Notes under the pieces: generated by a model
Seen by the model: only the letters and a program-made list of their open reading frames with translations
Databases searched by the model: none
Told to the model about the DNA's origin: nothing
Part shown: in pieces, positions 41,892 through 50,435 of the stretch
Layout: each line of letters begins with the position of its first letter
How positions within the stretch are numbered: the stretch's first letter is position 1
DNA from: Brevundimonas sp. UBA6550
GTDB taxonomy: Bacteria > Pseudomonadota > Alphaproteobacteria > Caulobacterales > Caulobacteraceae
DNA: 64,000 nt
Reading direction: 5' to 3'
NCBI RefSeq assembly: GCF_002434505.1
Contig: NZ_DJKE01000011.1
Span: 42,336-106,335, forward strand
Position numbers and translations under genes: made by a program

Positions 41892-44283
41892 GATGGACTC
41901 CCTTGGCTTTGAGGAATTCGCGGGCGAAGCGGTCCGGTCGCGGATCGGCCGGATCGAGCGCCGCCAGCACGCGCTCGATAAGGGTCTGGTCGTCGGGGGA
42001 CGCGGCCCCGCAGAGGGCGAGCCCGGCTCCGCCGAGCTTGAGGTCGAACAGCCGCCGCCCGTCGGGCTGGCGCAGATAGTAGGTGCGCTTGGGCGTGGCC
42101 CAGGCGATCAGCTCCAGCTGGCGTCGGTTCAGCCCGAACATCCGGTAGAGGTCCGCCGAGGCCGGCTCGAGGGCGCGAGGATTGGGCAGGAAGATCTGGG
42201 TCGGGCAGCTTTCGATCAGGGTCGCCGCGATCGACGAGCGCACGATGTCGTCGAGCGACTGGGTGGCGAAGACGACCGCCACGCCATTCTTGCGGAGCGT
42301 CTTCAGCCACTCGCGGATCCGGGCGGCGAAGCCCGTCTCGCCGAGGAACAGCCACGCCTCGTCGAGGATCAACAGGGTCGGCCGACCGTCGAAGCCGCGC
42401 TCGATCTCGTGGAACAGGGCCGCGAGCACCGGCCCCACCGCCGATGGGGTCGCCATCACACTCTCGAGCTCGAAGCATTCGAAGGCGGCGAACGTCCCGT
42501 CTTCCGGAGCGACGCCGTCGATCAGGGCGCCGTGCGGCCCCTTGAGCGTCAGGGGCTCCAGGGCCGCGGCCACGGCCTTGTCCTGGACCAGGGCCGTGAA
42601 GACGGTCAGTGTCCGCTGCGCCACGGGGGCCTGGGCCAGGGCGCCGAGCGCGGCCCAGATTTCCGCGCGGATGCGCGGCGTCGGCTCCAGGCCCGCGATC
42701 CGGACCGCGTCGGCCAGCCACTCCGAGGCCCAGGCCCGTTCGCCGTCGTCCTCCAGGCGCGCCAGAGGCTGGAGGGTGAACGCGCCGCCGGGCTGGAGCG
42801 GATGCCAGCGCCCGCCGACGGCCAAGGCCGCGGCCCGCGCGCTGCGGCCCTTGTCGAACGCCACGACCCGCCCCTCGGGATAGCGGAACCACTGAAGGGC
42901 GAGAAAGGCGAGCAGCGCGCTCTTGCCCGCGCCGGTCGGTCCGACCACCATCGCATGGCCGACATCGCCCACATGCAGGGCTAGCCTGAACGGCGTCGAT
43001 CCGCTTGTCCGAGCGACCGCGAGCGGCGGCCCCTGCAGGCGCGGGTCCGAGGCCGGACCGGCCCAGACCGCCGAGACCGGCAGAAGGTCGGCGAGATTCA
43101 GGGTGGAAACGAGCGGGCGGCGGACGTCGGCATAGGGCTCGCCCGGCAGGGAGCCCAGCCAGGCCTCGACCGCGTTCAGGTCCTCGGTTCGGGCGACGAA
43201 GCCCTGGGCGTTGAGCGTCGCCTCGATCGCCCGGGCCTGTTCCGCCGCCCGTTCGGGGTCGCGCGCCATGACCGTGATCGTCGTGGTCAGATAGCCGTAG
43301 GCGCAGGCGTCCGCGCCGAGCGCCTCGAGCGCGCCGTCGCACTCGTCGGTCTTGGCCGCCGCATCCGTATCGAGAAGCGGGACCTCCTCCTTGGTGATGG
43401 CCTCGCGCAGCAGGACCCCGACACCCTTGCGCTTGGCGAACCACCGCTTGCGCAGCTTGACCAGCTCGACCTCGGCGTCCGCCTTGTCCAGGCCGATCCA
43501 GCGGGCGCTCCAGCGATAAGGGAACGGCAAGGCGCCCAGGGCGTCGAGCAGGCCTGGCCGCGTGCTCGCCGGGAGTCCCCGCACCGAGACCACCTTGAGG
43601 GTCTGACCATCCAGGGTCGGCGCAACGCCGCCGAGCAGGGGCGCGTCCGCCAGCCAGGCGTCGAGGAACATCGGCGTCGCGGGCAGCCGGAGCCGAATGC
43701 TTCGAGGGGAGACGCAGTCGTGCAGCCAGGTCAGGAGCTCTCCGTCATCGAGCCCGGCGACGTCGGGCAGGGCGTCGGAGAGGAGGTCGACGATCTGCGC
43801 CGTCTCGCGGGCGAAAGCGTCCAGGGCGGAGCGCCAGTCGCGGCGCGCCGGATCCGCCCCGTCGAACAGGACCCGCTCCACCCGACGGGTCTGGTCGGCG
43901 GGCGGCAGCCAGGTCAGGGCCGCGCGATAGTCGGTCTCATAGGCCGGCTCGCTGGTCTCGAAGAGGGCGCGGCGCTCGGCGTCGACCAGCCAGGCCGCCG
44001 CGACCGTGAAGTCGCTCTGCGGATAGGATTGAGCGGGACGTCGACGCGCCTCCACATGGAGACACCACCCGCTGCCCAGACGTTTGAGGGCGTTGTTCAG
44101 CCGCGCCCGGACCGACATCAGCTCCAGGTCCGAGGCCGACTCGAGATCCGGTCCCCGAAAACGGAAACCGCAGGTGAAGGAGCCGTCCTTGTTCAGCACC
44201 ACCCCGGGGGCGACCATGGCCGCCCAGGGGAGATGATCGGCCAGGAGCGCGGGCCGGCGGCGATGTTCGTCCAGGAAGCGCAT
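41830..44283 (-). CDS. trbE: TrbE/VirB4-like conjugation ATPase
   Basis: An 817-residue ATPase. Walker A GPTGAGKSALLAFLALQWF lies near residue 446 and Walker B LLILDEAWLFLGETGFAARI near 630, followed by GVAVVFATQSLDDIVRSSIA and PTQIFLPNPRA. The N-terminal domain has AAMVAPGVVLNKDGSFTCGF. It energises pilus assembly. ATG 44283 was chosen because the frame upstream to 44535 is a shadow of trbD. Confidence 0.93.
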   Translation of the reverse strand: MRFLDEHRRRPALLADHLPWAAMVAPGVVLNKDGSFTCGFRFRGPDLESASDLELMSVRARLNNALKRLGSGWCLHVEARRRPAQSYPQSDFTVAAAWLVDAERRALFETSEPAYETDYRAALTWLPPADQTRRVERVLFDGADPARRDWRSALDAFARETAQIVDLLSDALPDVAGLDDGELLTWLHDCVSPRSIRLRLPATPMFLDAWLADAPLLGGVAPTLDGQTLKVVSVRGLPASTRPGLLDALGALPFPYRWSARWIGLDKADAEVELVKLRKRWFAKRKGVGVLLREAITKEEVPLLDTDAAAKTDECDGALEALGADACAYGYLTTTITVMARDPERAAEQARAIEATLNAQGFVARTEDLNAVEAWLGSLPGEPYADVRRPLVSTLNLADLLPVSAVWAGPASDPRLQGPPLAVARTSGSTPFRLALHVGDVGHAMVVGPTGAGKSALLAFLALQWFRYPEGRVVAFDKGRSARAAALAVGGRWHPLQPGGAFTLQPLARLEDDGERAWASEWLADAVRIAGLEPTPRIRAEIWAALGALAQAPVAQRTLTVFTALVQDKAVAAALEPLTLKGPHGALIDGVAPEDGTFAAFECFELESVMATPSAVGPVLAALFHEIERGFDGRPTLLILDEAWLFLGETGFAARIREWLKTLRKNGVAVVFATQSLDDIVRSSIAATLIESCPTQIFLPNPRALEPASADLYRMFGLNRRQLELIAWATPKRTYYLRQPDGRRLFDLKLGGAGLALCGAASPDDQTLIERVLAALDPADPRPDRFAREFLKAKGVHHVDSVFDSFDPAVAPRLAAE

Positions 44284-44291
44284 GTCAGCCC

Positions 44292-44570
44292 TCACGCATC
44301 GAGATGGCCCGGGAGGGCCAGGTGGCGTCTCAAGACATCGAAGAACCGCTTGTCCGCGCGAGCGGCGTAGAGGCCGACGGCGTGGGCGACCGCCCACCAC
44401 AGCAGGCCCAGCCACCAGATCCGCAGCGCCAGTCCCAGCACCACCGCGACGGTGCCCATGAGGATGGCGTAGTCCCTTGGCATGCCCGCTAGGGTCACGG
44501 GCTCGGTCAGGGCGCCGGCGACCGGCAGGTCCCAACCAGGCGGTCGACGATCGGACGCGGTCTCGGACAT
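44292..44570 (-). CDS. trbD: TrbD/VirB3-like membrane protein
   Basis: A 92-residue protein with a PVAGALTEPVTLAGMPRDYA motif and two close membrane helices (ILMGTVAVVLGLALRIWWLG followed by LLWWAVAHAVGL), the classic VirB3 plan. It lies between trbC (stop overlaps the start by one base) and trbE (8 bases). Confidence 0.9.
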   Translation of the reverse strand: MSETASDRRPPGWDLPVAGALTEPVTLAGMPRDYAILMGTVAVVLGLALRIWWLGLLWWAVAHAVGLYAARADKRFFDVLRRHLALPGHLDA

Positions 44571-44890
44571 CAGGCGATCTCCGCCCCGCCGGCGAAGCCG
44601 AAGAACTGCAGGAAGAAGGTCGAGGCGGCGAAGGCGATCGAGAGGCCGAACAGGATGCCGAGCCCCCGACGCATGGACGAGCCGTTCTCGCTCATGGCGA
44701 CCCCGGCGCCGAACAGCACGACCGCCACGACGGCGGCGGCCTGGACCACGGGGCCGGTGATCGACTCCACGATCTGCTGGAGCGGGCCCTCCCAGGGCAT
44801 GCCGGAACCGCCGGCCACGGCCTGTCCCGCAAAGAACAGGCCGCAAGTCACCGTCGCGGCCGACAGGCCACGTTGAAGTAAACGTCGCAT
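44570..44890 (-). CDS. trbC: TrbC/VirB2-like pilin precursor
   Basis: A 106-residue protein. A signal peptide (LLQRGLSAATVTCGLFFAGQ, then AVAG) and two hydrophobic segments (VVQAAAVVAVVLFGAGVAMS, ILFGLSIAFAASTFFLQFFG) are typical of conjugative pilins processed by TraF. It is the first trb gene present; trbB and the coupling protein that normally come before it are absent, with about 490 bases of apparently noncoding DNA and a toxin gene upstream instead. Confidence 0.9.
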   Translation of the reverse strand: MRRLLQRGLSAATVTCGLFFAGQAVAGGSGMPWEGPLQQIVESITGPVVQAAAVVAVVLFGAGVAMSENGSSMRRGLGILFGLSIAFAASTFFLQFFGFAGGAEIA

Positions 44891-45380
44891 AGTTTGAGTT
44901 CCTGTAGCCAAGCCGTGAGATCGGCGTTGACAATTCACAGCAAGCAAAACCATCCACAGGACGTCAACTCAGTCCACGAATATATTTTTGTCGCGATGAT
45001 CCAGCGTCGATTCTTTGCAGAATCGACGTCGTGCATGAAGGCGATTCATTCGGGGTAGAATTCGTCGGCAGGTGGGCGGAGTGTCTTAAGACGTCGCCCA
45101 CTCAAACGCCTTTTGGCCGTCGCCGCCTCAGTCCCGCCGATCCCAACGCCCTAACCTCAACGGTCGTCGAACAGAGGAAGATCCGGCGGCAGGATCTCGA
45201 TGAATATTGTCGCCGCGTCCCGTCAGCGCGCGCGGATCTCCTCCGGGAGGCGCGTCGGCCATGTCGCCACGCGTTTGCGAGATGGCTTTCCAGACACTTT
45301 GAGCGACGCCGACCGTTCCCAAACCCGGGGCTTGCGAGGCGCCGCGCCTCATTGAAAGCGACGCCCCGTCTGTTTGAAAG
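44891..45380 (-). other. Gap upstream of trbC
   Basis: Carries the presumed trb promoter (AT-rich at 44975-44995) and a perfect 10-base inverted repeat at 45005-45028. A 136-codon frame on the plus strand has the composition of a shadow and is not called. trbB/virB11 sequence expected here is absent. Confidence 0.5.
45005..45028. promoter_or_regulatory. Perfect inverted repeat upstream of trbC
   Basis: CGTCGATTCT (45005-45014), loop TTGC, AGAATCGACG (45019-45028). No T-run follows on either strand, so a DNA-binding site is likelier than a terminator. It lies about 115 bases before trbC. Confidence 0.45.
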
Positions 45381-45416
45381 GGGAGGTCCGCCGATTTGCA
45401 ATCGGCCTGACCTCCC
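45381..45416 (-). terminator. Strong nested hairpin after the second hipA
   Basis: GGGAGGTC pairs with GACCTCCC (45381-45388 with 45409-45416) and an inner CCGATT pairs with AATCGG around a TGC loop. On the minus strand it stands 21 bases after the hipA stop and is followed by CTTTC, fitting a weak intrinsic terminator. Confidence 0.5.
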
Positions 45417-45437
45417 GCCGAACCGTTCGGGCGACGT

Positions 45438-46731
45438 CTAGTTCGGGCCCCAGGCCGCGAGATCTGCCGACAACCGCGTCGCCCGGTCGACGAGAAGGGC
45501 CGACAAACGCGGGATCAAGGCGTGGGTCAGGCCAGTTGCGGCGAGATCGGCGGCGACCGAGGGCGCTTCGCCGACGATCTGGTCAGCCATCGCCCTGGCG
45601 CGAGCGATCAGGGAGGCGGGATCCTGTCGGATTTCTGCCGCCATCTTGGCGACGTGACGCGGCCCGATATCGCGAAGATAGTATTCACCGCCGAGCTTCA
45701 TCGCGAGCTTGAGCCGCTGATACTGAAGACCGCCATAGGGTAAAGCGCTGGAGACGTCATAGAGCGGCGCCAACCGCACCTGCCCCTCCTCCGCGATGAG
45801 CAAGGCGTAATTTTTGGCGTGAGCGTCTGTGCCGCCGATGATCCAGTTGAACAGGACGGCCTGAATGAAGGTATCCACGTCTTCGCCGGGTTCGCTCGAT
45901 TGGTCGCGGATCAAAGTCACACACCGCCGCACGTCGGGGCCTCGGTCGGCCTGATATTTCCGCGTGGGTGGAACGCCGAGGGCCTGACAGAGGTCCTCCT
46001 GGTGGATACGGAGCAGGCGGCCATCGACCGCCTGTCGATCGTATCGCTCCACGACGATGGCGACCTCTTCGCCGAAACGCCTGACCTCAGACCAGGCCAC
46101 AGGCAGACGGAGACGCGCCGCCAGACGGAGGCAGAAATGCTCGTTTTCCGCCTGACCGTCGAAGGCGCCGGTGGGCGGCTTCAGGATATGGCTCGTGGGG
46201 TTGCGGCCCCGACGGCACGCCCCATCGTCCGTCCTGCCGCAGCAAGGCCGTCTTCGGCTGGGCTCCGGCAAGGCTGAACTGCCCGTGGTCTCGTCGATCA
46301 CGCCAGGCGGCTTGATCCTGACGGAGCGTTCGAAGCCGGTCTTCGATCTGATCGTCGTCTAGCCATTGAATGTCGTCCTCTCCGCCCTGCATCAGGGCGT
46401 CCGCTCGCTCGGGCGTCACGAACTGAACTGCGCCGGCGCAATCTTCTCCAACGGCTCCGATCAGTGCGAAGGGATTGCGCGCCGAGACATGAAACTGGCG
46501 GGCCCATCGATCGAGAACCTGTTCATTGTCAGGCAGCAGGCCCCAGACAAACGCGGTGATCGCGGCGTGGGAGTGGTCCAGCGATGCGAGCGGCATGGAT
46601 AGAGAGACGGGGTATGCAGCCGGATCGGCGCGCCACGCGGGATCGTAGTGGAGCGAGAGTTTCTGGCCGTTTCTACGGACCTCGCCGACACGACGCCCAT
46701 TCAGCAGCAGGATGAGGACAGGGTCCGTCAT
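45438..46731 (-). pseudogene. hipA: HipA-family kinase gene with one-base frameshift
   Basis: The N-terminal half in one frame has LILLLNGRRVGEVRRNGQKL, AFVWGLLPDNEQVLDRWARQ, GEDCAGAVQFVTPE and QFSLAGAQPKTALLRQDGRW. The C-terminal half in another frame begins RNPTSHILKPPTG and has HQEDLCQALGVPPTRKYQAD, FNWIIGGTDAHAKNYALLIA and LAPLYDVSSALPY. Removing one C after the G-run at about 46205-46211 restores a continuous HipA of about 430 residues with all motifs. It is either a recent pseudogene or a consensus error. It overlaps hipB by four bases. Confidence 0.8.
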
Positions 46732-47009
46732 CGACGGCGCGCCGCGTCGATGAGCGCATTGAGGTCGGTACGGGGGAGCGGCGCGCCGGCGTGGGTCGAT
46801 TGGTCCGACGAGATGGATTGAGGCATATCCAGAGCTTTCAAAGTCTGCAGAACGAGGCCAAGCTCCAACGTGGACTTGCCGTTTTCCAAGGCGCTGATCC
46901 ACTGGCGCGACACACCGATGCGCGCCGCCAAAGCCGCCTGATCTTCTCCGATCGCTTTGCGGCGCGCTTTGACGGCGGCGCCCAGTTCCATCGCCGAACG
47001 AATAAACAC
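46728..47009 (-). CDS. hipB: HipB-type antitoxin and autorepressor
   Basis: A 93-residue XRE protein: LGAAVKARRKAIGEDQAALA followed by ARIGVSRQWISALENGKSTL and an unstructured C-terminal tail. It should neutralise HipA and bind the three repeats upstream (47043-47112). ATG 47009 is taken as the start; ATG 46991 (MELGAAV) is also possible. Confidence 0.88.
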   Translation of the reverse strand: MFIRSAMELGAAVKARRKAIGEDQAALAARIGVSRQWISALENGKSTLELGLVLQTLKALDMPQSISSDQSTHAGAPLPRTDLNALIDAARRR

Positions 47010-47042
47010 GCCAGCGCTCCACCTGCCTCTGACAACATATCA

Positions 47043-47112
47043 TGTCAGCGTACGGCGACAAACTCAGTTGTCAGCGTACGGCGACAAATTTATGCGTCGC
47101 CGGACGCTGACA
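47043..47112. promoter_or_regulatory. Three operator-like repeats upstream of hipBA
   Basis: TGTCAGCGTACGGCGACAAA occurs at 47043-47062 and again, identical, at 47069-47088. A third copy with two changes (TGTCAGCGTCCGGCGACGCA) is on the other strand at 47093-47112. Each is a partial palindrome (TGTC...GACA). They lie 34-103 bases upstream of hipB, as expected for HipB operators binding cooperatively. Confidence 0.75.
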
Positions 47113-47398
47113 CGGCGACCGCAGGTCTGACGCCGGCTGCTCGGTCTAGGCCAGCGCCATTCGGATGCTCCGGCGAACAGCCGATACCGGAAGATCGCCT
47201 ATCGCCCTTGAAACGGCAGGATCACGACCAGCCAGATATGAGAACGGTCTATACTGTTTTCGCGCTGTGCGTTTTCGCTTCTTATTGCCTCTTGAAGCCC
47301 TACGACGCCTGACTTTCCGTTGATGGCCTCGACGCGGATCGCGGGGCGGCTGGCGATGGCGCTGGAGTGATGGGGGAGGCCTTGCCCTGCCCTTCGTT

Positions 47399-47971
47399 TT
47401 AGGACTGGCAGATCGCCCTCTCGCGGTTGAAGCGGTCCCACACCACCGTCGTCCCGCTGCGGATCATGGCGCAATTGATCTCCACGTCGGCGGGCGTCCA
47501 GTAGATCGCTGTGACCCGGTTGTAGCTTTGGCCGATGCGCTCGCAGGTGATGGTCCGGTTCGCGGCCAAGCGGCGAAGTTCAGCCGTTGCGGACGCGGCG
47601 GATGCAGCGGGACAGGGATGGCCGGGCGAGCAGGTCTCGTCGCTCTCCCGCGCTGCCACGGCATGAAGTCGGATGCGTGTCCCGTCCTCACAGCGGAGCG
47701 TGTCGCCATCGTTCACATAGGCTACGTCGCAGACGAACCGGTCGGCGGTCGGCGCTGCCGTCCCCGGCTCTGGCTCCACCGCCAGCATCTGCTCCAGCCT
47801 TGGGTCTAGGTGTTCCAGTTTGTCGTCCAAGGGCCAATAGACCACCGTCAGAAACGCCGCCGCCGCGACGCCGGCGACGGCGACTGTGAAGCGCCAAGGA
47901 TGGCTGCGACGGCGTGTCCTCTTGATGGGAGGCGACGGAAGACGGGGACGACGACGGCGAGAGCGGCTCAT
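47399..47971 (-). CDS. Membrane-anchored SNase-like nuclease domain protein
   Basis: A 190-residue protein. A basic N-terminus (SRSRRRRPRLPSPPIKRTRR) precedes one membrane helix (FTVAVAGVAAAAFLTVVYWP). The C-terminal SNase (thermonuclease) fold shows NDGDTLRCEDGTRIRLHAVA with the calcium Asp and Arg35 equivalents, ARESDET with the Glu43 equivalent, and GQSYNRVTAIYW with Arg87. The Asp40 equivalent is replaced by Ala, so activity may be reduced. ATG 47971 was chosen. It is a single gene between hipBA and the large recombinase. Confidence 0.72.
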   Translation of the reverse strand: MSRSRRRRPRLPSPPIKRTRRRSHPWRFTVAVAGVAAAAFLTVVYWPLDDKLEHLDPRLEQMLAVEPEPGTAAPTADRFVCDVAYVNDGDTLRCEDGTRIRLHAVAARESDETCSPGHPCPAASAASATAELRRLAANRTITCERIGQSYNRVTAIYWTPADVEINCAMIRSGTTVVWDRFNRERAICQS

Positions 47972-48025
47972 CACTGCAATCTGTCCCCGCCACATTTAAA
48001 GAGGGTTGAGCCTCCCTCTCCCCGA

Positions 48026-49924
48026 CTACTCCGCCCACACCTCATTTAGGATCCTGGCGGCCAGGGCCGCCTTGTCCTGCGGCAGGAAGCGGCCGTAGTG
48101 AGCCGCGACCGTGGCCGGCGTGTCCTGGATGGCGTAGCTAGCTTGCTCATAGGAACCTGTCCGCTTCAGCACATGGGTCGCCAGGACATCGCGCACGCTA
48201 TGCGGACCATGCGACATCAAGCCTGGGATCGCTCCGCGCTCGGTCCAGGGATTATAGATACCATAGCGCTGGATGGTCAGACGCCAGGCTTCATAGAATC
48301 CAGACTGTGTGAAAGCGGCGTCCCGGCTGGTCCGCTTGACGGTCTTCACGAAGAAGGTTCCGGGATCTGACGCGCCCGCAAGGAGTGCGGGTCGGTCCGT
48401 CTTCAGATACCGATCGATGTACCCGTAAAGTCCTCCGAGGTCCGGCAACACCATTCGATAGGGTCGCTTGGAGAAATAGGCAGAGTCCGCGTTTTTGAAC
48501 GCGGCGCACGGGATGAAGACCTCCCAACCGGCATCTCTCGCCGACCACCGCAACTCCCCCCGTTTGCTTGTCTCCAACTCTCGTTCGGTACGGCCCATTT
48601 CGCCGCGCGGCGTGACGAGAAGCTGGCGCAGGTTTTTTTGACGAAGGCCCAGGTGCAGACCTAGTCGGATGAGCAGAAATGATCGGACCGCCTCGGCTGC
48701 CACGCGCGGATAGCGCCGATCATTCGGCATCTGACGAAGCACCTCGTCGGCGATCTTGCGATATTCTCCGACCGGGCTTGCCGCCTCCAGGATCGGCAAG
48801 ATGGGTTCGAAGGGATCGCGATGCACACGGGCAACCCGCTGCACTTCGCGCGCTCGCGCAAGCGTATGCCTGTGGCCGACTTCGCAGACAGCGTCCCAAT
48901 CGGCCTTCGCCGCTGCGATATCCTGTTCTGAGACCAGCCCTTGGATCGGCGCCAGGCGATCGGCGAAAATTGGATTCTGCCTGAGCCATCCCGTCCGCTC
49001 TCGCGTGAAGGCCGCCGCCAGAAGCAGCATCTCCGTTTCCCAGCCGGTGTAGAAGCCGCGCCGCTGCTCACGCCATTGGACATACCAGTCCCACACCGCC
49101 GGAAAGACGAGCAGGCCCAGCGTCAGCATCTCAGGAGGCACGTCCAGACCCCGCACATCGCCCTCACGGGGCGCGGCCATCGCTCCGAACATCAGGGCAA
49201 GATGCTCCGTCCGCTGAGCCGCTGTCTCCTCTCCCCAAACGCCCGACCTTTCGAACCCGATGTCGGTGAGGGTTGAGGATTTGAAGCGTCGAAGGGCAGC
49301 GATCTCCTGAGCGAGTTGAGGCGGAGCCTGGAGCCATGACGCGCCATTGCCGTCAAACCGAAAGCCGAACCGGTGGCGGGCCGCCTCGGACTGGTAGCGG
49401 CGATACTCCGTCCCGCCCGAGATGATATGCTTACGGACCCACTCCACGATTTCAGCCTGCTCCGTCGCGCTTCTAGTCAGGAAGTCGTCAGGCAGGTGCC
49501 AAGCCAGCCTTCTGGATTCAGAGGCCGAGACCATCTTGGGCGTTTGATGACGGATCGCACCGCGTCGCCGCATTCGGCCAACGAAGTAGCCGGGCTCAAG
49601 ACGATATCTGTGCTCGATAGCGGCTAGCGTTCTGAAGCTAGCGGCCGTCTGCGGGGTTTTGGCGCCGCGCCGCCAGGCGACGATGGCGTGGTGGTCGATC
49701 GGCGCCCCGGCGGCCATGACGGCTTTGTGCAGGCGATAGCAAGAATCGCCGTGACGGCTGATCTGGGCGTCTAGCGCCGTGTGGAAATCGCCAGGGTCTT
49801 GCTCAAGCGCCCAGAGCGGTTCGGGGTGTAGAATGATCGGGTCGGCACGACGCCCCCGGCGGCGCGGAAGCGATACTTCAGGCAAGTAAGACGACAAGAC
49901 AGGCTCCATGAGCACGTCGCCCAT
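48026..49924 (-). CDS. Large tyrosine recombinase (site-specific integrase)
   Basis: A 632-residue protein, longer than usual integrases (about 350-450). The C-terminal catalytic domain has an Arg in LGLHLGLRQKNLRQLL (about 426), the HxxR box GPHSVRDVLATHVLKRTG (about 576) and a tyrosine in TVAAHYGRFLP (about 607). The first 350 residues are an unfamiliar helical region (AIVAWRRGAKTPQTAASFRT). It stands alone near the conjugation-relic end, the NdpA pair and the MucR gene, so it may integrate the surrounding element, though no attachment site was found. Confidence 0.75.
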   Translation of the reverse strand: MGDVLMEPVLSSYLPEVSLPRRRGRRADPIILHPEPLWALEQDPGDFHTALDAQISRHGDSCYRLHKAVMAAGAPIDHHAIVAWRRGAKTPQTAASFRTLAAIEHRYRLEPGYFVGRMRRRGAIRHQTPKMVSASESRRLAWHLPDDFLTRSATEQAEIVEWVRKHIISGGTEYRRYQSEAARHRFGFRFDGNGASWLQAPPQLAQEIAALRRFKSSTLTDIGFERSGVWGEETAAQRTEHLALMFGAMAAPREGDVRGLDVPPEMLTLGLLVFPAVWDWYVQWREQRRGFYTGWETEMLLLAAAFTRERTGWLRQNPIFADRLAPIQGLVSEQDIAAAKADWDAVCEVGHRHTLARAREVQRVARVHRDPFEPILPILEAASPVGEYRKIADEVLRQMPNDRRYPRVAAEAVRSFLLIRLGLHLGLRQKNLRQLLVTPRGEMGRTERELETSKRGELRWSARDAGWEVFIPCAAFKNADSAYFSKRPYRMVLPDLGGLYGYIDRYLKTDRPALLAGASDPGTFFVKTVKRTSRDAAFTQSGFYEAWRLTIQRYGIYNPWTERGAIPGLMSHGPHSVRDVLATHVLKRTGSYEQASYAIQDTPATVAAHYGRFLPQDKAALAARILNEVWAE

Positions 49925-50070
49925 TCGGCGACCCTGTCTAGACGGCTCAGGCTGGGGCGAGCCCTTGGCCTCGCCCGAACATTCGGACGTGGCTGCCCGC
50001 GTCTCAGCGACCGCACCGCATTGGGGAACGCTAACTCAAGAAGAACATTACATGAACACAGGAGATCATT

Positions 50071-50322
50071 ATGACAGATGCGCACAATCCCAAGATGGAC
50101 CCCCATCCCACCGGCAACACGGAAAAGGACCCGTCGGACTGGGTTTCAGGAGACGATGGGATGACTGGTGCCCAAACGTCCTACCTCAAGACGTTGTCAG
50201 AAGAGACGGGTGCGCCAGATGCGTTCGAGGAAGGCCTGACGAAGGCTGAAGCGTCGCGTCGCATTGATGAGTTGAAAGACCGACAGGTCTCAGGAACTGA
50301 TAGCAGGTCAATCCCGAACTGA
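50071..50322 (+). CDS. DUF3072-family small protein
   Basis: An 83-residue hydrophilic protein. The C-terminal half matches DUF3072: MTGAQTSYLKTLSEETGAPD and LTKAEASRRIDELKDRQ. Its role is unknown. It is divergent from the recombinase gene across about 150 bases. Confidence 0.8.
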   Translation: MTDAHNPKMDPHPTGNTEKDPSDWVSGDDGMTGAQTSYLKTLSEETGAPDAFEEGLTKAEASRRIDELKDRQVSGTDSRSIPN

Positions 50323-50435
50323 TGTCTTAGACGCGCCAGAAGCAGAAGTTCGGCCGTATCCTAACATCGGACATTCACAAAGGTTTTGGCACTGCTGGTG
50401 CCGGTGGGCTACTTCAGGCGCATCGGGGCTCGGCG

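Noticed and set aside
45381..45416. tRNA-Cys-like anticodon arm (TTGCAAA loop on the minus strand)
   Set aside because: No D-arm, acceptor stem or proper T-loop surrounds it. A terminator-type hairpin is the better reading.
45031..45441. A 136-codon plus-strand frame upstream of trbC
   Set aside because: Arg/Pro-rich shadow composition, GTG start without ribosome site, and overlap with the terminator hairpin.
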